DNA of 64,000 bases from Morganella morganii (GTDB lineage: Bacteria > Pseudomonadota > Gammaproteobacteria > Enterobacterales > Enterobacteriaceae), in NCBI RefSeq assembly GCF_019402645.1, contig NZ_VKKS01000001.1, positions 773,398 through 837,397 on the forward strand. The letters run 5' to 3'. The notes below the pieces were generated by a model. That model was not told the DNA's origin. It worked only from the letters and a program-made list of their open reading frames with translations, and did no database searches. A program made the translations under genes and the position numbers. Shown here in pieces: positions 46,301-55,012 of the stretch; the stretch's first letter is position 1; each line of letters opens with the position of its first letter.

Positions 46301-47646
46301 TGCGGCTGACGTTTATTCATCCGGCGATCGGCCACCGGCGCAATGAAACGTATCTGCGTTCCTGGCAGATGGAGCCTCTGCCGGTCGCGGCGCTGAAAGG
46401 GCTGACTCCGGCTGATATTGAAACCCGTTTTTATGACGATCGCCTTGAACTGCTCCCGTTTGATGAACCGGCCGATCTGATTTCCGTTTCAGTAGAAACT
46501 TATACCGCAAAGCGTGCGTATCAGATAGCCAGTGAGTACAGGAAACGTGGTATACCGGTGCTGATGGGCGGGTTCCACGCCACACTGATGCCGGAGGAAG
46601 TGAAACGTTTTGCGGATGTTATTATCACCGGAGAAGCCGAGTCAGTCTGGGAAACGATGATTGATGATTTACGTCACGGCACGCTACAGAGGGAATACCA
46701 CGGCACACAAACCGACCTGCGCAGTATCCGGGTTGACCGTTCTCTGTTTGCGGGCAAACGCTACCTGCCGATAGGGCTGGTGGAAACCGGGCGCGGCTGC
46801 CGCTTTCACTGTGAATTCTGTGCAGTGCAGTCGTTTTATCAGCAGCGTTACCGGCGGCGCGACCCGGATCATGTACTGCGGGAGCTGGCCGGTCTGAAAG
46901 GTACAAAAAATCTGTTTTTCTTTGTGGATGATAACTTTGCGGGCAGTCTGCGGGAAAGCCGTGAATTTTTGCCGGAACTGGCGAATGCCGGGATCCGCTG
47001 GGTGACCCAGATGAGTATTGATGCCGCACATGATGAGGAATTTGTCCGTGCACTGTCGCAGGCGGGCTGCCGGGGGGTACTGATTGGTTTTGAATCCCTG
47101 AATGAAGCTAATCTGCGGCAGATGAAAAAAGGCTTTAACATTATGAAAGGCGGCTACAGTCAGGCACTGGCTAATCTGCGCCGCCATCATATTGCGGTCT
47201 ACGGCACGTTTGTGTTCGGCTATGACCATGATACCCCGGATTCATTTGGTGAGGCAGTGGCTTACGCCCGCGAACAGAGCATGTATATCGCAGCCTTCAA
47301 CCATATGACACCGTTTCCGGGAACGCCGCTTTATGCGCGGCTGGCGCAGGAAAATCGTCTGCGCTATGAGCACTGGTGGCTTGATGATAACTACCGTTAC
47401 AACGAACTGCCGTTTTATCCGGCACAGCTGTCTCCGGAGGCAGTAACGCAGGGGTGCCTCTCAGCAAGGAAGGCATTTTACAGTTCACAATCGATTCTTC
47501 AGCGCAGCTGGCGTAACCGGGGGGATTTTTTTATGTTTCGCAACTATTTCCCGATTAACTGGCTGCATCACCGTGAAATCAGCAGCCGCAACGGCTATCC
47601 GCTCGGTGATGAGAATTGGCAGGGTAAATTAGCAGAGGTTAAATGA
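46300..47646 (+). CDS. B12-binding radical SAM protein 2
   Basis: A 448-residue relative with N-terminal B12-binding-type domain (MRLTFIHPAIGHRRNETYLR; VLMGGFHATLMPEEVKRFAD) and CRFHCEFC near residue 168. It is more diverged from proteins 1 and 3 than those are from each other, and lacks their shared ANLGxRxYA tail. Its ATG overlaps the previous stop by one base. Probably a second distinct radical step in the same pathway. Confidence 0.9.
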   Translation: MRLTFIHPAIGHRRNETYLRSWQMEPLPVAALKGLTPADIETRFYDDRLELLPFDEPADLISVSVETYTAKRAYQIASEYRKRGIPVLMGGFHATLMPEEVKRFADVIITGEAESVWETMIDDLRHGTLQREYHGTQTDLRSIRVDRSLFAGKRYLPIGLVETGRGCRFHCEFCAVQSFYQQRYRRRDPDHVLRELAGLKGTKNLFFFVDDNFAGSLRESREFLPELANAGIRWVTQMSIDAAHDEEFVRALSQAGCRGVLIGFESLNEANLRQMKKGFNIMKGGYSQALANLRRHHIAVYGTFVFGYDHDTPDSFGEAVAYAREQSMYIAAFNHMTPFPGTPLYARLAQENRLRYEHWWLDDNYRYNELPFYPAQLSPEAVTQGCLSARKAFYSSQSILQRSWRNRGDFFMFRNYFPINWLHHREISSRNGYPLGDENWQGKLAEVK

Positions 47647-48671
47647 TAGAGGTTATTGACGCGTCAACGGAGCATATCGCGGATTTACTCAGGCTCCTTG
47701 AAGAAAATGCCATGCAGGGAGACTGGGAACTGGTGATGACCCGGCGCCCCGGTTATTTTTCCCCGAAGGACGATTTCGGTGAGGTCTATCCGGCACTGGC
47801 AAGAGACGGTGACACTCTGGTCGGCATGTGTCAGCTGACCGTGCAGACCGGCTGGGTTAACGGTGAAGAAGCGCGGATGGGCTATCTCAGCAGCCTGCGT
47901 ATTGTGCCGAAATACCGTAATCACCTGAAGGTGTTACAGGCCGGATTTTCCTGGCTGCGGCAACTGCCGACACCGGATCACTGCTACACCAGCATTGCGG
48001 AAAACAATTCTCTGGCCCGCCGGCTGCTGGAGCGGGGGGTGGAAGGTTTGCCGCTTTACCGGTCACTGAGCAGTATGAGCACGCTGGCGATCAGCAAGAG
48101 CAGAGGTAAAAACCACGGATTATGGAAAGTGGTGCCGCCGGAAGACTACACCGATGTGATCCGTTTCTTTGCTGAAGAATCCGTATCCCGTCAGCTGGCG
48201 CCGGCGCTGAATCTGAAAGCCATGCAGCAGGCCGGTATCACGGTACTCGGCAGCTATCAGAACGGACAGCTGGTGGCCTGCGGTATGCTTTGGGATCAGC
48301 GGTCCTTTAAGCAGGTTATCGTGGCCGGTTACTCCGGCAGCATGAAGATGCTGCGTCCGCTTTACAATACCGTTGCCGCGATGACCCGGCGGCCGCAGAT
48401 GCCGGCGGCGGGGGAAGTCATTCCGCAGAGTTTCCTGTCGTTCCTGGCCTGTACCGATGATACCAAACTGCCGGATCTGATTGAGGAAGCCCTGCTGCAC
48501 TGTACCACGCCGGTTATGACGGTCGGGCTGCCGTCCGGGCATATCTGCACCAATGATGTGATTAAACGCACCGGGGCGTCGGTTTACCGCACCCGGATTT
48601 ACGGTGTCGATCTGACTGCCGCGCCACAGTGGGACGGCCGGATTGTGTGGCCGGAGATAGCGTTGTTGTGA
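47643..48671 (+). CDS. N-acetyltransferase-like protein
   Basis: A 342-residue protein with a GNAT-like N-terminal half: EVIDASTEHIADLLRLLEEN, ... RMGYLSSLRIVPKYRNHLKV. The second half is a similar but weaker GNAT-type fold (QLVACGMLWDQRSFKQVIVA). A tandem-GNAT architecture is likely. It overlaps the previous gene by 4 bp (ATGA). In the pathway it could acylate an amine made or exposed by the other enzymes. Confidence 0.7.
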   Translation: MIEVIDASTEHIADLLRLLEENAMQGDWELVMTRRPGYFSPKDDFGEVYPALARDGDTLVGMCQLTVQTGWVNGEEARMGYLSSLRIVPKYRNHLKVLQAGFSWLRQLPTPDHCYTSIAENNSLARRLLERGVEGLPLYRSLSSMSTLAISKSRGKNHGLWKVVPPEDYTDVIRFFAEESVSRQLAPALNLKAMQQAGITVLGSYQNGQLVACGMLWDQRSFKQVIVAGYSGSMKMLRPLYNTVAAMTRRPQMPAAGEVIPQSFLSFLACTDDTKLPDLIEEALLHCTTPVMTVGLPSGHICTNDVIKRTGASVYRTRIYGVDLTAAPQWDGRIVWPEIALL

Positions 48672-48995
48672 ATATCGTGCTTATCTGCCTGAATATGGGG
48701 GATTACCGCACGAAAGATGCTGTGACATCGCTGGCGATCGGCATTCTGGCTGCCCTGTCGCCGGGGCACCGGGTGATATTTTAGATGACCGGCCGGATAT
48801 CATCCCGGAAGAACTGCCGGATGCAGATTTAATTGCAATTTCGGTGGAAATTTTTACGGCACGGCGCAGTTATCAGCTTACTGACCGGTGATGCGGAAGG
48901 GGCATGGGAACAGATGCCGGCGGATTGTGAACGGAATGCGCTGAAGCCCCGTTACCGGGGGCTCATGACTGCCCGCTTGCCGGTTACCGCATTGA
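48668..48995 (+). pseudogene. Decayed fourth B12-radical SAM gene
   Basis: Starting GTG 48668, overlapping the previous stop: VNIVLICLNMGDYRTKDAVT then SLAIGILAALSPGHRVIF and a stop, a clear B12-binding domain start. In other frames follow ELPDADLIAISVEIFTARRS and TGDAEGAWEQMPADCERNAL, which match B12-domain motifs of the intact paralogues (LISVSVETYTAKRAYQ; TGEAESVWETM). Frameshifts and deletions removed the radical SAM core. Confidence 0.85.
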
Positions 48996-49032
48996 CCGGA
49001 CCATAGCAGGTTATATAATTCTTCGGGTAACG

Positions 49033-49098
49033 GGCAGGCGAACGAAAAGCATGCGAGTCATGGATGTATTTACAGCGACTTTTCGTTTTGCCTGTTAT
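49033..49098. repeat. Imperfect long inverted repeat
   Basis: CAGGCGAACGAAAAG and CTTTTCGTTTTGCCTG pair over ~15 bp around a ~34-nt loop. It lies between the decayed radical SAM gene and the decayed desaturase, both of which point toward it, so it may be a bidirectional terminator or a small dispersed repeat. Confidence 0.5.
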
Positions 49099-49099
49099 C

Positions 49100-49672
49100 A
49101 GGCGTTTCGCAGGCTGGAATAAATGCAGTTGTTTGCCTTATTTTTCCGGCGGAAACACAAACTCCAGATCAGCCGCCGCTCCCATCGGTGGTGCAGGCCG
49201 CACGCCATAACGTCACATGGTGAAATAAACGCGCCAGAAAGTCGGGCGCGGCTGGTCATCTGCCAGTGACGGCAGTTCATACCCCGGTGCTGGCACGATT
49301 TTGGTGACAAACACGCGTGAGCGGTACACGCCCGGTGTAAAAAACAGATCAGATTTCCCGGCAGCACATAAAAATAGTACAGCCCCGGCAGATTGCCGCC
49401 GTACATCCGGATATTGCGCAGCCAGTGCGGCTGGCTTGGCAGATAATAATCATACAGCTCTTTATCCGCCCGGTTACCGGCATGCTACGCCGTGCACCGC
49501 TTCATGCAAAATAGCGAACAGCATATTGTTGATCAGCATAAAACCGATCAGGGCAGGCTGGGCATAATACCAGGTGAGATGGCTCACTCCCCGTAAACAG
49601 GCTGCTGTCGCAATCATCGAAAAAACCAGCAGAATACGGTTGAGTAAAAGACGTATCAGTCTGTTTTCCCTG
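49100..49672 (-). pseudogene. Decayed fatty acid desaturase
   Basis: The minus strand reads RLLLNRILLVFSMIATAACL, then FMLINNMLFAILHEAVHGVA and a stop. A frameshift later comes NRADKELYDYYLPSQPHWLR and NIRMYGGNLPGLYYFYVLPG. HEAVHG is the first histidine box (HxxxH) of membrane fatty acid desaturases, and the PxHWLRNIRMYGG region fits the same family. Later His boxes are lost. It is oriented with the radical SAM 3-methyltransferase-MFS group and directly follows it, so it was once part of the cluster. Confidence 0.8.
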
Positions 49673-51029
49673 TATTATCTGTTACTATCGACGGGTTGAA
49701 CTGCCCGGTTTTTTCATGGCGTAACCGGCGGGCGTACAGCCGGAAGCCCAGATTGGCTGCCAGGCGGATAAAGCGGCTGCCCGGACGGTACAATACCCGG
49801 CGCAATATAGCCGTAAGGCGGTATGTTTCCCGCCAGGCCTCGTGCAGCAGGGCCTGCAATGTTTCCGGTGACATATTTTGCGGCTGAAAAACCACATGCT
49901 CGTTGTCATACAGGCTCAGGTCTTGTGTGATTAAGCGGCCGTTTTCCGCCATTCTCTGCCACAGCCGTGTACCGGGCAGCGGGGTGAGGACGGAAAAACG
50001 CACCAGATCCAGCCCGAGAGACGGGATCTGCCGTATGGTGTCGCGGATGCTCTCCGGTGTGTCCTCATCAAATCCCAGGACAAAACAGCCAAGCGCGGCA
50101 ATCCGGCTATCATGCAGCCGCCGGATCTGACGCCGGTATTCACTGACCTGATTACAATTCTTTCCCGTGGCTGTCATGGTCTGCTGACTGAGATTTTCCA
50201 GCCCGATAAGCAGCCCTTCACAGCCGCTGTCACACATTGCCCGGAAGACCTCGTCGTCATCTGTCACATTAAGCGTTGCCAGTCCCGACCAGCGGATCTT
50301 CAGCGGGATCAGTGCCCGGAACAGTTCCAGGCTGTACTGCCGGCCGGCATACAGGTTAGGGTCGAGAAATATCCAGCGCCGTTTGCCGCTTTGTTTTATC
50401 TCATCAATTACCTCCGCTACCGGACGCGCCGTGCCTTTGCGTCCCCACTGATGCTGCACAGAGCAGAATTCACAGGCGAGCGGGCAGCCCCGGTCAGCAA
50501 TAATGGTGGCGATATTCATATAAGCGCGGGGCGGCGGCAGATCACGGCGCGGAACCGGCATCGGCAGAAAGCCGCGCTCAGGCCGGTGCTGATAGCGTGG
50601 CTGCGGATGCCCGTCAGCCATATCCTGCAAAAATTGCGGCCAGATATATTCACCGGCACCGATAAGCACGGTATCCGCATATTCTGCCGCTTCATCCGGT
50701 TGCAGTGTGACGTGCGCGCCGCCCATCGCGGTTCTTGCTCCGCGTTCACGCCAGTAACGGCACAGTGCATAGGCGCGGGGAGAAGAGGATGCTGTGGCGG
50801 TGATCACCACCAGATCAAAATTTCCGCCGGTGACCGGCGGGGATACACCTTCATCACAGAGGGTCAGTTCTGCATTCAGATGCGGCGGAATAAGGGCGGC
50901 GAGGGTGACAAGGGTCAGCGGGGCATAACTGATCGCCACGGAAAACGCACTTTTCCGGTAGCGGTAAGTCCTGTCAAACGGCAAAATCAGTAATATTCTC
51001 ACCGGCGCTTCCTGCTCCGCAGATGACAT
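49656..51029 (-). CDS. B12-binding radical SAM protein 3
   Basis: A 457-residue B12-binding radical SAM enzyme with CPLACEFC near residue 190 and N-terminal domain similar to protein 1 (KSAFSVAISYAPLTLVTLAA matches FKRSLRYQPLTLTTLSALVP). The tail RFIRLAANLGFRLYARRL is shared with protein 1. I started at MSSAEQEAPVRIL (51029); a 13-residue longer frame is possible. It is encoded on the opposite strand to proteins 1 and 2 but is clearly a paralogue of 1, with methyltransferase and exporter genes upstream. Confidence 0.9.
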   Translation of the reverse strand: MSSAEQEAPVRILLILPFDRTYRYRKSAFSVAISYAPLTLVTLAALIPPHLNAELTLCDEGVSPPVTGGNFDLVVITATASSSPRAYALCRYWRERGARTAMGGAHVTLQPDEAAEYADTVLIGAGEYIWPQFLQDMADGHPQPRYQHRPERGFLPMPVPRRDLPPPRAYMNIATIIADRGCPLACEFCSVQHQWGRKGTARPVAEVIDEIKQSGKRRWIFLDPNLYAGRQYSLELFRALIPLKIRWSGLATLNVTDDDEVFRAMCDSGCEGLLIGLENLSQQTMTATGKNCNQVSEYRRQIRRLHDSRIAALGCFVLGFDEDTPESIRDTIRQIPSLGLDLVRFSVLTPLPGTRLWQRMAENGRLITQDLSLYDNEHVVFQPQNMSPETLQALLHEAWRETYRLTAILRRVLYRPGSRFIRLAANLGFRLYARRLRHEKTGQFNPSIVTDNTGKTD

Positions 51030-51084
51030 AAGAGCTTTAACAATGACACAGTGCGTCCGGGGACGCACTGTGTCTGATCAAAGA

Positions 51085-52110
51085 TCAGGCAACCACCACT
51101 TCCAGGATGGAAACATAGCAACCGGTCGGGATCAGTTTATTAATTTTTAACCCGGCCTTTGACAGTAACGTTTCAAATTCCGGAATTGTCCGTTCGCCCG
51201 CTTCAGGAAAAGCAGTCAGGCAGATAATATCCATCGCATACCGGGAATCCGTTTTATTAACCGGGTAGATAACCGGCTCAATAATCAGAAGTTTACTGTC
51301 ATTCCGCATAGATTCACGGCATTTTTTCAGGATGATGAGTGCATTTTTATCCTGCCAGTCCTGCATAATATTCTTCAGGATATAAATATCGGCTTCCGGC
51401 AGTTTTCCGAACAGATCACCGGCGACTATCTGCCAGCGGGAATTATCATGCAGTTCACCCAAACGGTTTTGCGGCAGTATATGTTCATGATCAAGCAGGA
51501 TACCGTAAAGCGACGGGTTTGACCGCAGGATGCGCAGCAGTAATCCGCCCATCCCTCCGGCTATATCGATCACCCGGCTGTTTTCCGGGAACTCATAGGC
51601 ATCCACAACAAAATGGTTTTCAACTTCAGACAATGCAGACATGCCGGACGGGAAATTATAATCCTCCCGTTTATGTTTTCTCCAGTACTCATAGAATGAT
51701 TCGTGATAGTAGCTTTCAAAAGGGGGATTTCCCTGAATCGCATCAGTCACCCGGGCAGCAGGTTTCCATATGGTTTCATCTGTCAGCATTAAAATGGCGT
51801 GACGTTGGGAATAAGGATGGTCTGATTTAAGAAATTCTGCTTCAGTATTCAGTGCGTAATCATGATCATTAACAGCAATAAAAATGCCATTAGCAACCAG
51901 CATCCGCAATACTTTATGCAATAATGCAGAGCGTGTACTCGTCTGTTCAGCCAGCCAGTCAACAGAACGCGGCCCTTCTTTTAACAGGTCAGCCAGCTTC
52001 AGTTGCGCTGCTGCACGCAAACATCCGGGCAAAGCAAAACTCAGCGCGAGATCCATTACACGCAGTACAGAAGTTTCTTTTTCAGGTGTCAGTGGTATAT
52101 TTTGTGACAT
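51085..52110 (-). CDS. O-methyltransferase (PF00891 type)
   Basis: A 341-residue SAM-dependent methyltransferase of the plant/antibiotic O-methyltransferase type. N-terminal winged-helix dimerisation region: ...AAQLKLADLLKEGPRSVDWL, SALLHKVLRMLVANGIF. SAM-binding motif VIDIAGGMGGLLLRIL near residue 175, and ILKNIMQDWQDKNALIILKK with the catalytic-region DW pair. The usual catalytic His (often H-x-W/DW) is Met-Gln here (NIMQDW), so catalysis may differ. It should act on a hydroxyl or similar group of the cluster's product. Confidence 0.88.
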   Translation of the reverse strand: MSQNIPLTPEKETSVLRVMDLALSFALPGCLRAAAQLKLADLLKEGPRSVDWLAEQTSTRSALLHKVLRMLVANGIFIAVNDHDYALNTEAEFLKSDHPYSQRHAILMLTDETIWKPAARVTDAIQGNPPFESYYHESFYEYWRKHKREDYNFPSGMSALSEVENHFVVDAYEFPENSRVIDIAGGMGGLLLRILRSNPSLYGILLDHEHILPQNRLGELHDNSRWQIVAGDLFGKLPEADIYILKNIMQDWQDKNALIILKKCRESMRNDSKLLIIEPVIYPVNKTDSRYAMDIICLTAFPEAGERTIPEFETLLSKAGLKINKLIPTGCYVSILEVVVA

Positions 52111-52226
52111 AAAACTACCTCTTAATTAGTTAAGTAAAATTAAACAATAAGAGTAGGATAGCTGATATGCAGAAAATCGCCATGTCAAAATGAGAATTAT
52201 TATTAACTAATACATGAATCAAATAG

Positions 52227-53408
52227 TTAGTGGTGAATGAGTTTATTCCTGCTGATCCGCAGACCGCGCATCATACATAACCAGGCGCAGGCCGAAACCC
52301 CGATCAGCAGCAGCCACAGGGTATTTGGCGGGAAGTGTGTCAGCACACCGCCGGTAAGCAGAGGATTAAAGGCACCGCCGAGCCAGCCTAGGGATTGAGC
52401 GGAAAAGTAACTGGATTTCATGCCGTCGGGTGCAATGTTGTCGATCAGCATATATTCACCCGGTGCATAAATCAGTTCACCGAGGGTAAAGACAAAAGCC
52501 GCAATTCCCCAGAATACAAGGTTACTTCCTGACATCATAAATCCGGCCAGTCCGCCCATAAAAAAGAGGGTGCCGAGTGTCATCAGTCTTTGCAGGTTTT
52601 CTGAGCGGATCCGGCGGCCGACCATATATTGCAGTGAAACCACCACCGCAGCATTGACCGGCAGTACCACGCCGATCACTTTTTCTGCCAGTGTGGTATC
52701 TGCCACCGTCAGAACATACTGAGAAATACAGGCTGAAAACGAACCGAACACCAGTGATCCCAGGAAGGCAGACAGTGTAAACCAAAGCAGGGCTTTATCG
52801 TGCAGCATGACGGAAGGTTGCCAGGCCGTGCTGTTGCTGCCGGATGCTGAAGGCGGCACACTGCGGACAAAGCGCTGAATAAAGAATATCGGGAATGAGG
52901 CGGTACAGGCTGCCAGCCAGAATGGCAGGTCCGCACTGTACATCAGCAGTCCGGTACCAATCGGCGGGCCGACGGTCCAGCCCATATTAACGAAGGTGTA
53001 GTTCAGGGAAAAAACTTTGGTTTTGCGCGCCGGCGGCAGAGTATCGGCAAAATAAGCTTTGAGTACCGTGGCAAATACGGAATAGGCACAGTTAATCAGT
53101 GAAAAGAAGACAACGACCAGCGCGATATTATGAGTCAGCGGAATGGCGATGAATCCGGCGATATAAACCACAATTGCCATCAGCATATAGCGCTTTTTGT
53201 CAAATTTATCTGCAATAATACCAAAGCCGAGACTGAACAGTACACCGGTTGTCAGTGCGACCGTCAGTGCAATTCCCACCTGATCAACCTCCATACCATA
53301 CTGGCGGCTGAGATAAATCGCCATAAACGGGATAGTGGCACCCCGTCCGATAGTAATTAAGAATGAGGAAGTGAGGAGAGCAATGGTGGAACGGGTAGCG
53401 GCTTGCAT
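52227..53408 (-). CDS. MFS exporter
   Basis: A 393-residue major facilitator with 12 hydrophobic segments. The MFS motif A equivalent is GFGIIADKFDKKRYML after helix 2, and WTVGPPIGTGLLMYSADLPF is typical of MdtH/DHA1-like efflux transporters. It is divergently placed at the end of the radical SAM cluster with the methyltransferase gene following on the same strand, so it likely exports the product or gives self-resistance. Confidence 0.88.
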   Translation of the reverse strand: MQAATRSTIALLTSSFLITIGRGATIPFMAIYLSRQYGMEVDQVGIALTVALTTGVLFSLGFGIIADKFDKKRYMLMAIVVYIAGFIAIPLTHNIALVVVFFSLINCAYSVFATVLKAYFADTLPPARKTKVFSLNYTFVNMGWTVGPPIGTGLLMYSADLPFWLAACTASFPIFFIQRFVRSVPPSASGSNSTAWQPSVMLHDKALLWFTLSAFLGSLVFGSFSACISQYVLTVADTTLAEKVIGVVLPVNAAVVVSLQYMVGRRIRSENLQRLMTLGTLFFMGGLAGFMMSGSNLVFWGIAAFVFTLGELIYAPGEYMLIDNIAPDGMKSSYFSAQSLGWLGGAFNPLLTGGVLTHFPPNTLWLLLIGVSACAWLCMMRGLRISRNKLIHH

Positions 53409-53519
53409 GGTGACATTCTCAGTATTTTTATTTTATTTTTAATATTCACGTAATCAATATCATGCAAATCAGGCGCTGTACAGAGCCTTACGATCACGGC
53501 AGCACGGTGTGCTTCGATC

Positions 53520-53651
53520 TCAGTCAGCAACACATTTTTCTTTCAGCACGCCTGCGTCCGTCACTTTATTGTGGTCAACACCAACCTGCCCTGAAAGAAA
53601 TAACTGCGGGGTGCCGGTTGTTTCTGTGGCCCGTATGAAATCATATTGCAG
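53520..53651 (-). pseudogene. Possible RidA-like remnant
   Basis: The minus strand reads DFIRATETTGTPQLFLSGQV then GVDHNKVTDAGVLKEKCVAD and a stop. The LFLSGQVGVD segment resembles the N-terminal region of RidA/YjgF enamine deaminases. No start codon with ribosome binding site and no C-terminal half are seen. The rest of the 53409-53879 gap is AT-rich with nothing recognised. Confidence 0.4.
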
Positions 53652-53879
53652 GGGTGATAAACAACGCGGGAAGATTAATCCTAATTAATAATACTGTTAT
53701 TTTTTATCAGCTATTATTTGATACAGATAGCTGCGTTATTTTTATATCGGTAAAGATATTCAAAATTGTCCTCAACAACTGACAGGTGTTGTCGCTGTAT
53801 TTATTTAATACAAAAATAAAAAAGTCTGTTTTTTTCCGGTATTGGCGTCAGGAATAGTTATTTTAATAAGGGTATATCA

Positions 53880-54536
53880 ATGCAGCATTTTAATGAAATA
53901 TCCGGGCAGTACAGTGATTTTAAATCCCCGCTCAGTGAGGGGGAGTTTTTTGCAATACCGGCCGAATCCTCTCTGCCTGAAGGTGTAAAACCGGTGATTG
54001 ATAAATCTGCCGGGCTGTGTATCGGGTATCTGTACGGAATGAATAATATCTATCATCTATATGATATAAAAGGATATTATCAGGCTATGTATGCGTTGCC
54101 GCCGGAAGCAGCGTTATTTGACCCGCTGGATTTACTGCTGGTCAGCGGCATATTGGCTGAACCGGACGGGCAGGCATCTTTTCTGATGCGTAACGGTACG
54201 AGCCGGGCAGTCAGCAGCGGCGGTGCGGTATTGAATATGCAGATTATTCCGGCACTGAAGGGCAGGCCGGATCTGAGCAGGAAAATAAAAATAAAATACG
54301 CCCCCCTGGCAGCGCGCGCCATGACAGAACGCAGCCGTTATATTCCTGCTTATATTTTGGACAGAGCGATAAAAAAGGGTAAACAGGCTAAAATATCCAC
54401 AGTAGTATACGGGGAGAATTTATTCACCTGTTCTCTGAAAATAAAGAAATTCAGTAATAACGGGCAGTGCCAGGATATAAATCTGAATGTTATTTTTGAT
54501 ACCGATAAGGAAATAATAAAAGAATTTAACTATTAA
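53880..54536 (+). CDS. Orphan polymorphic-toxin-like protein
   Basis: A 218-residue protein without signal peptide or membrane segment. It begins MQHFNEISGQYSDFKSPLSE and continues GEFFAIPAESSLPEGVKPVI then DKSAGLCIGYLYG, a pattern I associate with pretoxin regions of CdiA/filamentous-haemagglutinin-type C-termini. The distal part, MTERSRYIPAYILDRAIKKG, resembles the R-Y-x-P-x-x-I-L-x-x-A-I-x-x-G motif of C-terminal toxin domains; the final strand ends LNVIFDTDKEIIKEFNY. No large exoprotein, no T6SS carrier and no obvious immunity gene lie beside it. The assignment rests on motif memory. Confidence 0.55.
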   Translation: MQHFNEISGQYSDFKSPLSEGEFFAIPAESSLPEGVKPVIDKSAGLCIGYLYGMNNIYHLYDIKGYYQAMYALPPEAALFDPLDLLLVSGILAEPDGQASFLMRNGTSRAVSSGGAVLNMQIIPALKGRPDLSRKIKIKYAPLAARAMTERSRYIPAYILDRAIKKGKQAKISTVVYGENLFTCSLKIKKFSNNGQCQDINLNVIFDTDKEIIKEFNY

Positions 54537-54596
54537 GCATTAGTTAATTTATCTGCGGTGATGAAAATAAAGCATCACCGTTATTTTTTCTCCGGC

Positions 54597-54869
54597 TTAC
54601 TTAATATAAGAATCCAGTACCTTCAGGACAATATCCAGATCACCCTGACGTTTTTCCTCATCTTCCTCATGCACCACGTGTTCGATCAGATGGCCTTTAA
54701 TCACTTCCCGCATTAATCCGTTTACCGCCCCCCGGATAGCCGCGATTTGTTGCAGCACAGCTGAGCATTCATGCGGTTCATCGAGCATTTTTTTCAGTGA
54801 GTTGACCTGCCCCTGAATTTTACTGGCGCGGTTCTGAAGTTTCTGTCTGTCCCTGATGGTATGTGACAT
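54597..54869 (-). CDS. rcnR: Nickel/cobalt-responsive repressor RcnR
   Basis: A 90-residue CsoR/RcnR-family helical repressor. The metal ligands of E. coli RcnR are all present at the same numbers: His3, Cys35, His60 and His64. It represses rcnA until Ni(II) or Co(II) binds. It is divergent from rcnA across a 143-bp region containing a G-tract operator. Confidence 0.95.
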   Translation of the reverse strand: MSHTIRDRQKLQNRASKIQGQVNSLKKMLDEPHECSAVLQQIAAIRGAVNGLMREVIKGHLIEHVVHEEDEEKRQGDLDIVLKVLDSYIK

Positions 54870-54950
54870 GGCAACCCCGTGAAATAAGGTGAAAAGAAAG
54901 TGACGGGCAAAATAGTAGCATCTCCGGAGTACAAAGAGGTAGTGTATTTA

Positions 54951-54966
54951 TACTGGGGGGGGAGTA
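54951..54966. promoter_or_regulatory. RcnR operator
   Basis: TACTGGGGGGGGAGTA: TACT and AGTA flanking an eight-G tract, matching the TACT-Gn-AGTA operator type of RcnR (six Gs in E. coli). It lies 46 bp before rcnA. Confidence 0.85.
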
Positions 54967-55012
54967 TACTGTGATTGTTCTTTCTTCATTCTGAAAACAG
55001 GGATCACACTCC

